DNA of 42,523 bases from Gnetum montanum. Lineage: Eukaryota; Streptophyta; Gnetopsida; Gnetales; Gnetaceae. The position numbers and the translations under genes were made by a program. Shown here one piece after another: positions 1-10,198 of the stretch. Below the pieces are notes generated by a model. The model was not told the DNA's origin. It searched no databases and saw only the letters and a list, made by a program, of their open reading frames with translations. The number at the start of each line of letters is the position of its first letter. Position 1 is the first letter of the stretch. Where the stretch lies: NCBI GenBank assembly GCA_015680685.1, contig MNCI01004374.1, positions 712,511-755,033 of the forward strand. Direction: 5' to 3'.

Positions 1-339
1 AACTAGAGCTACTCTATCATAAGCTAGAGAGATATCTACAATTGATACACCATTTTCTTTTGACTCTAGATAAACCCTCATGCCAACATTCCCAATTGCA
101 ATGTCATTATCCCTTGATTTTCAAAACATTCAATTCAGCAACATTTTCATTTCTATTCCAACTTCATGGTTAATTAACTATTGCAGAATTCTTTACAAGA
201 AAGAACATAATCCTCCTTGAACAGTTTCAGTTCATTATGATTCTGTACCTCACCATTTGCAAATAAGTCCACCTATTCCATGAAATGGTAAAAATGTGCC
301 AACAGGTTTCTACACCACACAGGACGTAGGCAACATAAC

Positions 340-560
340 ACAATGACTAGTATATCGCGGTGGCTGGCGTAACATAGTAGAGGGAGGAACACTATAGATG
401 GTGTTGTGTAGTAGGCAACATGACACTGCAGATAGTGCTACACAGTGGGCAGTGTAACACTATAGGTGATTTAGCAACTGCAACATGAGTAGGGCCGCTA
501 TGTTATACGCAATGTAGACAGCATGACGAGGTAGACGCGCGAACATAGCAAAGTGGTCAC
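340..560. repeat. Dispersed short-motif array downstream of the element 0 leader
   Basis: About 220 bp repeats variants of ACACTATAG, GGCAACATGAC and GTGTAGTAGG, for example near 390, 415, 430 and 455. The copies are spaced irregularly, so this is not a clean tandem repeat. It lies downstream of the leader in minus-strand sense, the same relative place as the arrays at 17840-18430 and 24750-25150 in other elements. It contains more CpG than its surroundings (for example around 530-540). Confidence 0.5.
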
Positions 561-729
561 TTCAAGTATTTTTGTCTTGCAGGGTTCCAGGGAAACCATT
601 GAGGTGACTAGTCTGTACCACTTAGTGCGTAGACAACCATAGGGGTGTCACATCTACACTAGTAGGTCACTAGTAATGGGGTACAAATAGCATGCAAGAC
701 TACCAATGACACATGAAAGGGTGAGAGAA

Positions 730-760
730 GGCCCTCTTTCTAGAGCCAAAAAACTGTAGC
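730..760 (-). other. Conserved LTR-proximal leader motif (GGYKCTAGAARGAGGGCC type)
   Basis: On the minus strand this reads CGCTACAG, a T-run, then GGCTCTAGAAAGAGGGCC. The same block occurs in three other elements of the window (18582-18610 minus; 24585-24616 and 35341-35373 plus), always just after a U5-like sequence. That position suits the primer-binding site region of an LTR retrotransposon, but I could not identify the priming tRNA. Confidence 0.5.
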
Positions 761-1270
761 GACCAAAAACGTCGGTGGCTGGATCATCCAGATGTTACCA
801 GGCATATAGCCTAACCCTAGATCCACGCGAGGGCCGTGTTGGAGAAAAATGGAAATGGGATGCCCTGAATGATCTGATTGATCAGACAGGGACTTAACCA
901 ATGTACAATAACCTTTCATAAATAATTGATTTAAAGAATTTATGTGTAACTTAAGCGATAAACGTAAGCTGATAAGAAATAATGCAAAATATGGTGATAG
1001 CAAAACAAAGTGAAACAGGCTTGAGTGAGAGAGAGCACTGCCCCAAGATCGGGGGATCTAATCTTTATTTGGCTAAAAGATGTACAACGGATGCATAGTG
1101 TGAACAGGCATAGATTACAATGAAGTGGTATGGTTACAACTTCTTGGCTACTGCCAATGGTCTTCCGCTTGCTAGTCTCTTTACCAAATGTTAAAATTCC
1201 AATCACAAGAAATTCAAGTCCAAAAGCCAAGAATGCCAAAAACCAACCCTTTTGAACGTTGTTTGCTAGG

Positions 1271-1280
1271 GTATTTATAG
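1271..1280 (-). promoter_or_regulatory. TATA box of the element 0 LTR
   Basis: The minus strand reads CTATAAATAC. It lies directly downstream of the CTACG palindrome array (2590 to 1350) and about 210 bp upstream of an AATAAA, which is the normal U3-R order of an LTR. Confidence 0.55.
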
Positions 1281-1349
1281 AGCCAGAAGTGGGAGAGAAA
1301 CGTGGTTTGGATGCCACATGTCCTGGATCCCATAGAGTGCCAATGTGAT

Positions 1350-2590
1350 TATGCCATGCTACTATGTAATGTTATGTTGTAGTGTTACACTGTAATGCTA
1401 CGCTACAGTGTGATGTTGAATGTGAAACCTGCTATGCTATGATCATACCGTTCAAGCGGCATGTGCCAGAATTCAGTGAACTACCATGTTTGTTACAAAG
1501 AATGGCAATAATAAATGCAAAGTGGAGTCTATGCTCTAGGACTACGTCTTTCGTGCTCTTACAAGCAGGGTCAAGTCTAGGGGCAACTTTGGGGATAGCC
1601 AAGGAGTGCAAAACAAAGAAAACTTGCTGATCCTTGTCTGTTGAAGAGATGTCAGGATGGGATTGACCACTACCAATAAATTCTAGAGTTAACTGGAGAC
1701 ATCTTGATGCTTCCACATGAGTGTTTTGCTACTTACGCTACTGAGCATGTCAGCGTAGCATAAACACTTGCATACTACATTGTGCTACACTGCGTAGCGT
1801 AGCTTCTAGTCTTGAGAGAAATCTTGCCTAAAAGCTAAAAATACCTATTTGAGGGGTAGCTAGGTAAGAAACTTCTACAATTGACAACCCTGTCTTCCAT
1901 GTTGAAAGGTCTTGGGACCTGTGAAGTTCATCCTTGGGATACTTTTGTGCCTTGTGTCCTCACTACACTGTGCTACACTACGTAGCATAGCACAACGTAG
2001 TAGCAAGTGTGACATGCATCCTTTCTTGATTTATAATTCTTTGTTGAGAAATTTTTCTTGGGAACTAAGAGATGAAGTGGGATAAAAAATCTTAGAGGTT
2101 TGAATGTGGCCAAGTACAATCCCTTTGCTAGGAACCACTTGGTAGGGGACCTTTGTTCATTCTAACCCTGCTATGCTATGCTACGCTACGTAGCGTAGCG
2201 TAGCATAGCGTAGCACCCATTTTGGCTCAAATTTTGACCTACTTTCCAAACTTTTTGTTACAAAATGTTAATCATATCCTGTCATGGTGGAAAAGCAAAC
2301 CTATTTGACGGTTGAAGCATTGGAAAATATGCTTACTCCATCAGAGCCATCTGAGTAGGAGTATCATCAAAATACATCCCTACTACGTTGTGCTACACTA
2401 CATAGTGTAGCACTCAAATTGAGATGATTTTTGACAAAACTTGCCATATTTTTTGCGTCATGTTGCTCATGTAGCAAGGATGAAGTCGAGCAGATATCCT
2501 GGAGGACTAAGTCATTGTCAATCTACACTTTGGAACCCGATCAGTCTTTTCAAGGCTTGCTACACTATGTAATGTAGTGTAGCATAATAG
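1350..2590. repeat. Array of CTACG/CGTAG palindromes in the U3 of element 0
   Basis: Inverted-repeat clusters of GCTACG and CGTAGC occur at 1350-1443, 1729-1810, 1961-2010, 2168-2215, 2379-2413 and 2557-2587. The last five centres are about 186, 210, 209 and 169 bp apart. The cleanest (2168-2215) is a near-perfect hairpin around CTACGCTACGTAGCGTAG. The others differ mostly by CG to TG or CA, as expected from deamination of methylated CpG. The DNA between clusters is not obviously repeated, so only the palindromes recur. Confidence 0.75.
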
Positions 2591-2616
2591 GTCTCATAGT
2601 TAGAAAACTTGCTGAA

Positions 2617-3213
2617 CTATTTATGACCATCATCGCCACCACCTCTACACTCATTATGACCATCATCCTTAGATCTATTACCATTATGATATTTACTTGA
2701 GTCCCTACCTTGATTGTTACTTTTTCCTAAATCTGGTTTATGAATAGTGGATCATAGGTCTAAGTCTACACCCACATCACCAATAATAGGGGGTTGAGAA
2801 TCTTCATGTTGAGAACCTTTAAAGGGAGGATCCTCATTATCATCTTGATCTAGTAGAAACAAGGGATTTGTGAAATGTTTCCCCTTTGTAGTCTCATGGT
2901 GCTTCTTCTAATGTCGATCTTGCTTGTGTTGTGTTTTAGTGGGATAGTAGTCACAAGTGTCATAACCATTCACAACGTATTTCTCATGAAGGTCTAGAAT
3001 GTCCAACATCTTAAGAGTTTGAAATAGCATCCTGGGCATAGATCAATCAAGGGGTAGGATAATGTTACCCTCCATATCATCCCATCATAATTGCTCATCT
3101 TGGTGGAGGATGAAGGTGAAGTTTGGTACATACTCATCTGGATGAGTATATACCACTTTGCACTCTTGTGGAACTAGTGATTTGACATCTTCATGCCTAT
3201 GAGAAGAAGACAT
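2617..3213 (-). pseudogene. Gag N-terminal region of minus-oriented LTR element 1 (decayed)
   Basis: The frame starts with MSSSHR at 3213 and runs about 200 codons with several in-frame stops (for example in the QLxWxDM motif, where a Ser codon reads TGA). It is clearly homologous to the frame starting at 10003. Shared blocks include YTHPDEYV, NFTFILH and DMEGNI/DMEDNI, followed by a low-complexity tail rich in Asp, His, Ser and Asn. In the second copy the frame leads into a typical retrotransposon gag core, so this is probably the gag head. It is cut off near 2617, where the U3 of element 0 begins. Confidence 0.6.
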
Positions 3214-3379
3214 TTTACATCAAATAAAATAATCAGCATGCTTTTGTAATTGAATGTTGTTTAAGAGTGATGTTGATCTTAGGTCCATCCAATGATATTA
3301 ATAATGTTCACTGATCCTAGATAGTGCATGTTTCAACAAACAAAGTTCATGGCAACAATGCCAATGATGAGTAGTGAGG

Positions 3380-3397
3380 TACCCCTATGCCCAACCA
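3380..3397 (-). other. Putative primer-binding site of element 1
   Basis: On the minus strand a candidate LTR end (CA, at 3400-3401) is followed by TA and then TGGTTGGGCATAGGGGTA. The same arrangement is present at 10179-10196 in the related element 2. A TGG start two bases after an LTR CA end is what a primer-binding site looks like. I could not match it to a particular tRNA. A second block downstream (3345-3370) resembles a CpG-decayed TGGCGCCGTTGCC leader. Confidence 0.45.
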
Positions 3398-3399
3398 TA

Positions 3400-4280
3400 T
3401 GAATTACAAAGCATTCACACATGATCCAGTCGAGTTCTATGGACTTTATAGTTTCTAGTGCACTAGTATTTTAAAAAGTAAAGCTTTTCCTAAGGTCATT
3501 CATTATCTTCCCAATTACACTTGTGAAGTACAAAGGTACGATTAAGTGAAATCGGGCATATGATTTTTATCATTTTATGTTTTATGTTTTTGGATACTTA
3601 AAGAAGAGTAATTTAATGACTAATCTAAATTAACTAAATCATCATTAACTAATCCTAACATAAGCATTCATTCCCAGTTTCCATACACATCCTAAATCCA
3701 TATATCCACTACTAGGTTACCAAGCGCTACTCTATTGGGCATACCAAGCAATAATGTTGCTAGGATTACCAAGAAAATACATGCTACATTCGAAGTGGTT
3801 GCACTTATGTATTTAATCTATCTAGCTTATCTGGCTTAATTAGCTTAATCATCTTAATTATTGGAAATATAGAATAAATAATTGAGATTATTAAATGCAT
3901 AAATATCTAGAATGCTACAAGGTTTGGCAAGAAGTTCATATTTATTGTTGCACCCATTATTGTGCTTAGGTATAACAATGTTCAAATAAATATTTGTACA
4001 CAATAAATCTTACTGTGGGCACTCAAAAAAAATATTCTAACATTCAACTAAACAAAATACAAGAGTTCTACTACTCCTATGAAATTTTATGCCATAAATA
4101 CGATTGGTGAGCACATATTTATAGGCTAGGATGTCAATAGGGCCATGTTAATGCAATAGACTATGTTGATGGGTGCTCATCGATGGGGCCTAGTTGACAG
4201 GGCCCAGTCGATGTAGCAAACTACATTGATAGGGCCTAATTGATGGATCCTAGTTGATGCAACAAAACATGTTTCATAAA
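3400..4280 (-). mobile_element. 5' LTR of element 1 (minus-oriented)
   Basis: Minus-strand LTR of about 880 bp. It has a U3 short-motif array (4131-4270), TATA at about 4116-4125 (CTATAAATA), the shared block GGGCACTCAAAAAA-TATTCTAAC near 4015-4045 (also in the element 2 LTR near 10790), and a CA end at 3400-3401 next to the primer-binding site. The upstream boundary is approximate because no clear TG start or target duplication was found. It is diverged from the element 2 LTR but collinear with it downstream of the TATA box. Confidence 0.55.
4131..4270. repeat. TCGATG/AGTTGATG motif array in the element 1 U3
   Basis: Roughly ten variants of (T/A)(C/T)GATG-GGGCCTAGT(T/C)GA occur in 140 bp, including pieces reading CATCGATGGGGCC, CAGTCGATGTAGC and TAATTGATGGATCC. 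They sit immediately upstream of the TATA box in minus-strand sense. The motif is unlike those in the other LTRs here. Confidence 0.6.
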
Positions 4281-6080
4281 TGTCAAAGAGAAAGGCTTCC
4301 ATCACCAAGAACGTAGCCTTAGATGAAGTGGATGAAACTACCTAGGACCTCTCCAAGCTTCCATGGCTAGTAATTTCTAATAGCTCCACCACCATGACAC
4401 ACAAGTACATAAATTCTAGCCTTCTATTTCAAATTTTCCTTTGAAAGCTAAGTGTTTTTGGTTGCAAGGTTATGTGTGTTGGTTTTTTTGCATTTTATAA
4501 AAATCCTACATTAGATCTAGGCTATTTTTATGGGGATTGTTTTGTGTTGAATAGAAATTTTTTTAGTCAATTCTATATGTTTTTATATGGTTTTGGACAA
4601 AAAAGCAACATCATTTCTATATTTTTTTATTTAAATACTTATGAAGTCATTTTTCATGATGATAGGGTTGTAGTACTATGTTTAACAGTAAAATGGATTT
4701 TTGAACAACCTAATTCTAACATATGGTTAATCCTCTATGACTTTTTCCATAAGATAGTGTATATTGAATTTTCAATTTTGGTCATTTTTTCATGGTACAT
4801 TGGTATTTTTATCTAAAAATGGGGTTACTAATTTTTTTTTGTTTTAACATTTTGGATTTTTAGAGATTTTTTTAAGGATTCCAATGGCTATGGAATCACT
4901 AAATTCTAATGTATAGATAATTTTTGATGAATTTTTTTTCTAAACTATCAGAAAGTAGGATTTTGTTATTATGGTTTGGTTCATGTCACTTTATCATCAT
5001 TTTCTACAAAAACGGCTATGAATTGTTATGTTTTCTAGTTCTTTCTATTTATTTTGTTGTTTAAGGATTCCAATGGATATGAAATCATTGAATTTTAGTA
5101 CATGGTTAATTTTAGTGAATTTTTTGGTAAACTAGGGTCAAAGCATTAATTTTTTGGTCATTACGATTTACACCTATGAAGATGGGTAGCGTTGGCACTT
5201 TAGAAACTTTTTTCAGCCAACATCCTAGGGTCTCGGAAATGCTCTAAGGTGTTAAGAAGGGTTTGGAAGTGGTTTTTCTCATATTAAAATTTTATTTTTT
5301 TGATATTTTGTTTTGGTCATCTACTTTAGTCAGTTTCTAAAATTTGGTGTTGTTTTGTAGTTTTTGTTGAATTTTTTTTAAAGGTTTTGGTTTGATGTTC
5401 TAAATTTTTTTTCTAAGCTTGTAACCTCAACATAGATTTCAAATAATTGCATTTTATTTCTATACAATTCCCAACCTTAGAAAAAAAATTTAGCTCTAAT
5501 CTATCATTTTCAGTCAAGTGTAAACTATTTTGTATAGTTGTAGTTTTGGCCATGAAAACTGCAAACCTCCTTGTTTATATAGGCAACATTTGTGTTTTTG
5601 GTATGTTCTTATGGTTTCATTTAAAGGTTTAAAAATATTTTTAAATGTGGTTTTAGTTCTAAATAGTCATTTTAAATTTTTTAGAAAATTTTAACTAGCC
5701 TTCCTAGAGTCTTTCCTATGGCTAATTTCACCATTAGCAAGGATGCTTAGTAAAAATTTTGCAAAATTCAAATTGGTGTTTGTAACTATTGTACTTGGTA
5801 CAAGCTATTTTTCATGTTTTGGATGTTTATACATAAAAACCTCCACAACTTTTATGCATATCTTATCATGAAAACTACCATCAGTTGTTATTAAGCCACT
5901 TGGTTGTACATGGTTTCTAGTTGAAAGTTAGTCTTAATTTTGATTTTGGTTTTAAGTCTTGCAACTATGGTTTGGTTGTTTGTTTATATGAAAACATTGA
6001 TATTAAGGTTTTATTTTTTTTTCCTATTTAAAATTTGGTTATATTAGATTAAGGTTGTTTATGGTTATCACGGTTGTTAT
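4281..6080. repeat. AT-rich region upstream of the aORF with diverged ~190-bp tandem repeats
   Basis: No gene was recognised. Open stretches at 4472-4816 and 5447-5632 are low-complexity and match nothing. Segments near 4700-4800, 4870-4990 and 5063-5175 are diverged copies of one unit: the last two share AAGGATTCCAATGG, a TGGTTAAT/ATAGATAAT block and a T-run followed by TAAACTA. The region lies just upstream of the plus-strand aORF, so a promoter role is possible. It may also include the missing 3' end of copy A. Confidence 0.4.
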
Positions 6081-6084
6081 TGTT

Positions 6085-7375
6085 ATATGTAGGGCCTTCC
6101 TCAAGCTCATATTGGTGGTGATCGAGCTAGTGGGATTACTATGTTGCATCCACACCCCAGGACCTAACACCCTGCCTACCCACATGACTTTGGAGCATGG
6201 CTCCTTATGGTTTAGGCTAGGGGCACATGATTTATTAGCCTTTCTATTGCAAAACTTTAGTGTGATGATATGGTTACACTTATCATCTTACATAGCTTCC
6301 ATCATTGTTGAGACCTTATTGCCCTGATCATCTAGCATGATCATAAAGTTCTTAGAAGATGATCCTGAGACATGTGTGGAGGGTGAAGTTCTTGATAACA
6401 ATAATACAAGGGGGAGTTGTAAGCTTTCCAAGGTTTGGAACATGTCAAAGTCCAACTTGTATAATGTTAACAACACTTTGCTAGTTGGTCACTAGGCCCA
6501 CACAATATTTTAGAACCCTTGTGGTACTATTTACCATATGTAAGGGTAAGCATGACTTTAAGTTTCCATTTTTGGTTCCTTTAATTATTTATTCTACTAG
6601 GCTATTTGGTTCTAACATTTTTATTAATTAAATTGATGTATTTGTAGGTACAAGGTGGATGATAAGTGGTTCATCAAGAGTGACTAGCTCCTACCCTTGG
6701 CCCAAATAGCATTGTAGGTTTTCACTAAAAGCCCCATAGTGAGGCTTTTGATGGTGGAACAACTAAGAGAGGACATCAATAGATACACCACATGTTACTC
6801 CAAGGCCATACCAATGATGTGTAGAGAATGGAAGAGTGCATGGTTGGTGGGTAAATCAAATCTTGTCCGCATGCCCATTGAACGCCCAATACAATTCTCT
6901 TCCAGCAAGAAAGGTAAGAGTTATTTTTTGTTTAATTTTTGTTTTCATGTCAACATTTTCATGGTTGTATGATCATAGGTTACTTAGGATTTAAGCGTCT
7001 AAATGGTTTTATTGGCTATGATTGGTTATAAGTTTGGTTTTAATGTTGGTTATACTTATATTTTGGTTTGACATGTTATGCCTATGCTAATTGGTCTTTT
7101 GTTATATTATAGGTGCTAGCACCTTCTCCACCATCACACTTGTTATTTAAAGATACTTTGAGGAGACTTTTATCCTCAAGTATGGTAAGGTGAATTTGGT
7201 GTAGTAGTGGTTGGCTAGTAGGGCACTCAAACAAATCCATGCAAACATTGTTGATGCAGGTTTGCTTAATCTATTCATGGATCCTAGCCCCATTATTTCT
7301 ACTCTTGAGATGGTTAACATCAGCAACTCCTTTAACCAACAAGTGAAGAAGTTCATCACCTATGTTCATGATATT
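6085..7375 (+). pseudogene. aORF copy A, 5' exons, up to the element 2 insertion
   Basis: This is the upstream half of a multi-exon gene on the strand opposite to copy A's gag-protease. Likely exons are 6085-6544 (uncertain), 6648-6913 (flanked by TAG and GTAAGAG) and 7113-7375 (after a TATTATAG acceptor). The last exon aligns with the minus-strand copy at 32456 downward: EETFILKYG against EDTFILKFS, then NI..AGLLNLFMDP against NI..VGFLDVFMRS. In-frame stops are frequent. The exon is broken at 7375 by element 2 and resumes at 11012. No domain was firmly recognised. Confidence 0.6.
7371..7375. repeat. Left target-site duplication of element 2 (ATATT)
   Basis: ATATT directly precedes the TG at 7376. 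The right flank (11012-11016) is ATGTT, one transition different. The intact aORF copy at about 32235 has ATGTC at the equivalent place, which supports this as the ancestral insertion site. Confidence 0.5.
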
Positions 7376-8156
7376 TGATGAATCATCGTTCTGTATCAAC
7401 CATGACATCAGGTAAGCGATGTCGAGGTATATACCCTGAGTTTATAAATACCACGTCTGGGCTCTAGTTTGGAAAGTAATTCATTAGTCAATTTTCAATT
7501 TTCCAGCAGGGTAGTGAAGCTCTTGCTGTTTCTTCTCCCTAGAGTTAGAATATTTTTTAAGTGTCTGCATAAGGAATCCAAAGTGTGTACAATTCTTTGT
7601 TCGAGCACTGATGTACCTAAGTGTAGTAGTGTGATGGGAATAAAATGAACTCTTTTGGCAAGCCTTGCAACACTAAGAATAGCTTAATATTTTCTTTATT
7701 GCATTTTACTTTCTTGATCTTTACTTTAATGCATTTCATTAAGAAATTTATTTTCAACAATTAATAAACATGAGTACAACCACTTTGAGCATTCATATAG
7801 TACTTGGTAACCTAGCAATGCTTAAGGTTTGCTAGTCTAGCAGTGCTATATGTGTTCAAGATATGTCCAAGAAAGTGGGGTAGTTACTTATGTTAGGCTA
7901 GCTAAGCAATAGACACTAGTTTTCAATCTACTCTACCCTTATTCTTGTTGTAGGTGATTACATCCATAAAATATAAAAATGATAAAAATTATTATACCTC
8001 AATTACACTTAAACTATACCCTTGAGCCTCACAAGTGTAGTTGGGAAGACAACGAACATTCTCAACACCATTTCACTTCCTAGAGAAACTAGTGTATGAG
8101 ATAACTATACGTCCACAAAACTCAAATGAATCATGCATAACACCTTAGTGATTTGT
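7376..8156 (+). mobile_element. Plus-oriented LTR at the left end of element 2
   Basis: An about 780-bp LTR that is the reverse complement of 10199-11011 over its whole length. Landmarks match in order: TGATGAATCA, a GACATCA/GATGTCG array, GGTATATACCCT, TATA (TTTATAAATA, 7440-7450), AGTAATTCATTAGTCA, CTAGAGTTAGAATATT and CTCAATTACACTTAAAC. It ends near 8156, where the other LTR has its CA end and primer-binding site. It is followed abruptly by an oppositely oriented LTR fragment. Confidence 0.65.
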
Positions 8157-8161
8157 AACTA

Positions 8162-8388
8162 TAAGGAGAAGAAATAGAAAGAGCTTCGCTACCTTTCTTG
8201 AAACTGAAAACTAACTAATGAATTACTTTCCAAAACTAGATCCCAAGCATGATATTTATAGACTTAGGATATATACCCCGACGTTGAATATCTGACATCA
8301 GACTAAGGCCTTGATGTCACATACATGATGTCACAACCTTGACGTTGCATATCCAACATCATAGCCTACCCAGAATAGTTATTCATCG
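8162..8388 (-). mobile_element. Truncated minus-oriented LTR start (probable 3' LTR) inside element 2
   Basis: This is a direct-orientation match to 10815-11011. Both share the GGAGAAGAAATAG, GCTACC, ACTAATGAATTACTTT, TATA (8251-8260) and TATATACCCC landmarks and the GACGTTG/GATGTCAC array (8276-8380). The start reads CGATGAATAAC where TGATGAATCA is expected. It covers about the first 225 bp of the LTR and lies where a 3' LTR should lie relative to the minus-strand gag. A G-rich stretch just before it (minus CATGGGGTTA, near 8395) could be the polypurine tract. Confidence 0.55.
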
Positions 8389-8639
8389 TAACCCCATGAT
8401 TGAATGAAAACTTGTCCTTGAGTGAAGAAGAGGAAGAACAAGTTCTTTACAATATAACATATTGGCTAAGTATGGGATTATTGACTAACAAGACAAACTA
8501 ACTCAGATGAAATATACATATAGACTTTGAGTGCCCAAGTGTACAAAATTATAATTTTTACAAAATGGGGTGTTCATCATAAGAGAAGTGAACACCCTGA
8601 ATAAAAATAACATCCAACACCTCTTAGCAGCAGAAGAAT

Positions 8640-10003
8640 GAAAGAGAGAGAAGAGATTCATTGAGCATGAATGGTCCTCATTGTGTGGTCCTCAAGGCAT
8701 TTATGCATCAAGGCATAGTATCAGCCAATGGTGGCATCCAAGGGTTCATGTACTCCTTGTTTTCACCCTTGAATATGCTTCCTTAAGTTGGACACCTAGG
8801 AGTATGTTTGATACTTATCATTGAACATTTCAAGCATGGTACTCCATCCTTTGATAGATTCTTGTTCTAAGAACCAATACCAGTTATCTACTTCTTTGAT
8901 GATGTCCTGGGAAACAACTTCAGTTTCTGCCATTCATTCTTTATGTTTTGCAAGGCACAGGCATCTTGAAAAGCTTGAAGATGATTCTGTGGATCAAAGT
9001 TATATCCTCCTTGAAATCAAGGAATATTGTTCATGTCTAACCATTTGATTTGACTGTCTTTCACATGCCTTGTTGGAATTTAGATTACCTCTATGATGTT
9101 AAGCATACTTTGGGTAACAAATAGAGGCTCATCAAGGCCTTGATCATGGTGCCTATGATGCCCTCTACTACCCCTTTATTCATGGTGATGTGCTTCTCTT
9201 GAACATTTGCATTCTTAATCTTTCCTGTCTCGATGGGCCCTTTGGTTATTTTGGTTCTATCAGTCATTACACTCATTTCGATCACCTCCATCATGATCTT
9301 GCCTTCTACGGTCATGGTTAAAGCTAGAGGAAGAAGAAGAATATGAAGAAGGGGAAGAGGAAGGAGAACCAACATCATCACAATGCCTACTACCACCTAT
9401 TTAGTGATTGTGACCATGGTCATGATCATGCTTCTTGTCGACATCCCTATCTTGACTTGGCCCTTCGAATCCATCTTTGTCATTGGATCCCTTGTTAGTA
9501 GAATTAGAATTATGAATTGTTGAGTGTGAATTTTGGTTTTGACCTTCATCACCAAAGTTAAAGAGAGGAGTGTCATTGAGTGGAAGATCCCTAGAGAAGG
9601 GTTCCTCACTAGCTTGTTAATACAACAGGAATGAAAAATCATTAAGACCTTTTCCCTGCAAAAGTTCATAGCACTGCTCTAGTTGTTGATCTCACAAGCA
9701 CTATGCTTTAGTGGGATGATAATCCCTAGCATCAGCATCTTCCACGATATATTCCCCATGGAAATCTTGAAGACCACATTATGCAAGCATTTGATAAAGC
9801 ATTGCAAAAGCAACACGATTAAGTGACAACACAATGTTATCCTCCATGTCATGCCACGATAGTTGTTTATCTTAGTGTAGGATGAAGGTGAAGTTTGATA
9901 CATACTCATCAGGATGAGTGTATGTAATTTGGTACTATTGAGGCTTTGATGGATGAACATTATCAAGTTTGGGCCGAGAAGTTCTCCTATGAGAAGAAGA
10001 CAT
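8640..10003 (-). pseudogene. Gag of element 2 (decayed)
   Basis: Starts MSSSHR at 10003. The head is homologous to the element 1 frame (HPDEYV, NFTFILH, W-x-DME). About 130 codons of Asn/Asp/His-rich sequence follow, then a long Ser run (near 9310-9350). The gag core comes next: FDPQNHLQAFQDAC (about 8955-9025) and NWYWFLEQESIKGW (about 8840-8900), the usual 'DP..HL' and 'W..FL..SI..W' patterns of plant retrotransposon gag. Several stops and at least one frameshift break it. No protease, RT or integrase follows before the LTR fragment at 8388, so the element looks gag-only. Confidence 0.6.
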
Positions 10004-10178
10004 TGTCGATTAGTGAAACAAAAATCATATTGTGCTTTGAGAATTTGATGTGGTAGTTGTAACACAAGATATGACTCTTAGGTTCATTCCAACAATTTAA
10101 ATACTTTCACTAGGTCCTAGATAGCACACAAAACAATAAAAAGGTGCCCAACAATGGTGCCAATGATGAGCGGTGAGG

Positions 10179-10196
10179 TACCCCTACACCCAACCA
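10179..10196 (-). other. Putative primer-binding site of element 2
   Basis: Minus strand: LTR end CA (10199-10200), then TA, then TGGTTGGGTGTAGGGGTA. It equals the element 1 site except at two positions. Further downstream, 10142-10164 reads like a CpG-decayed TGGCGCCGTTGCCGGG leader. Confidence 0.45.
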
Positions 10197-10198
10197 TA

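Larger units (their letters stand above)
1..2600 (-). mobile_element. LTR, leader and flank of a decayed minus-oriented LTR retrotransposon ('element 0')
   Basis: No coding frame survives. Read on the minus strand, the region has the order expected of a 5' LTR: a motif-rich U3 (about 2590 to 1350), a TATA box at 1271-1280, an AATAAA-containing R/U5 stretch near 1065, and a leader at 730-760 that matches the leaders at 18582-18610, 24585-24616 and 35341-35373. A different short-repeat array (340-560) follows the leader. Segment 265-310 is shared with 22290-22345. The exact LTR ends were not found. Family assignment to Ty3/gypsy rests on the shared leader and is inference. Confidence 0.55.

Noticed and set aside
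1350-2590. CRISPR-like or simple tandem repeat array
   Set aside because: The palindromic words vary in length and the intervening DNA is neither uniform in size nor spacer-like; this is plant LTR sequence.
9091-10065. Three minus-strand open frames as separate small proteins
   Set aside because: They are out-of-frame readings of one decayed gag; the homologous frame with element 1 runs through them with frame changes.
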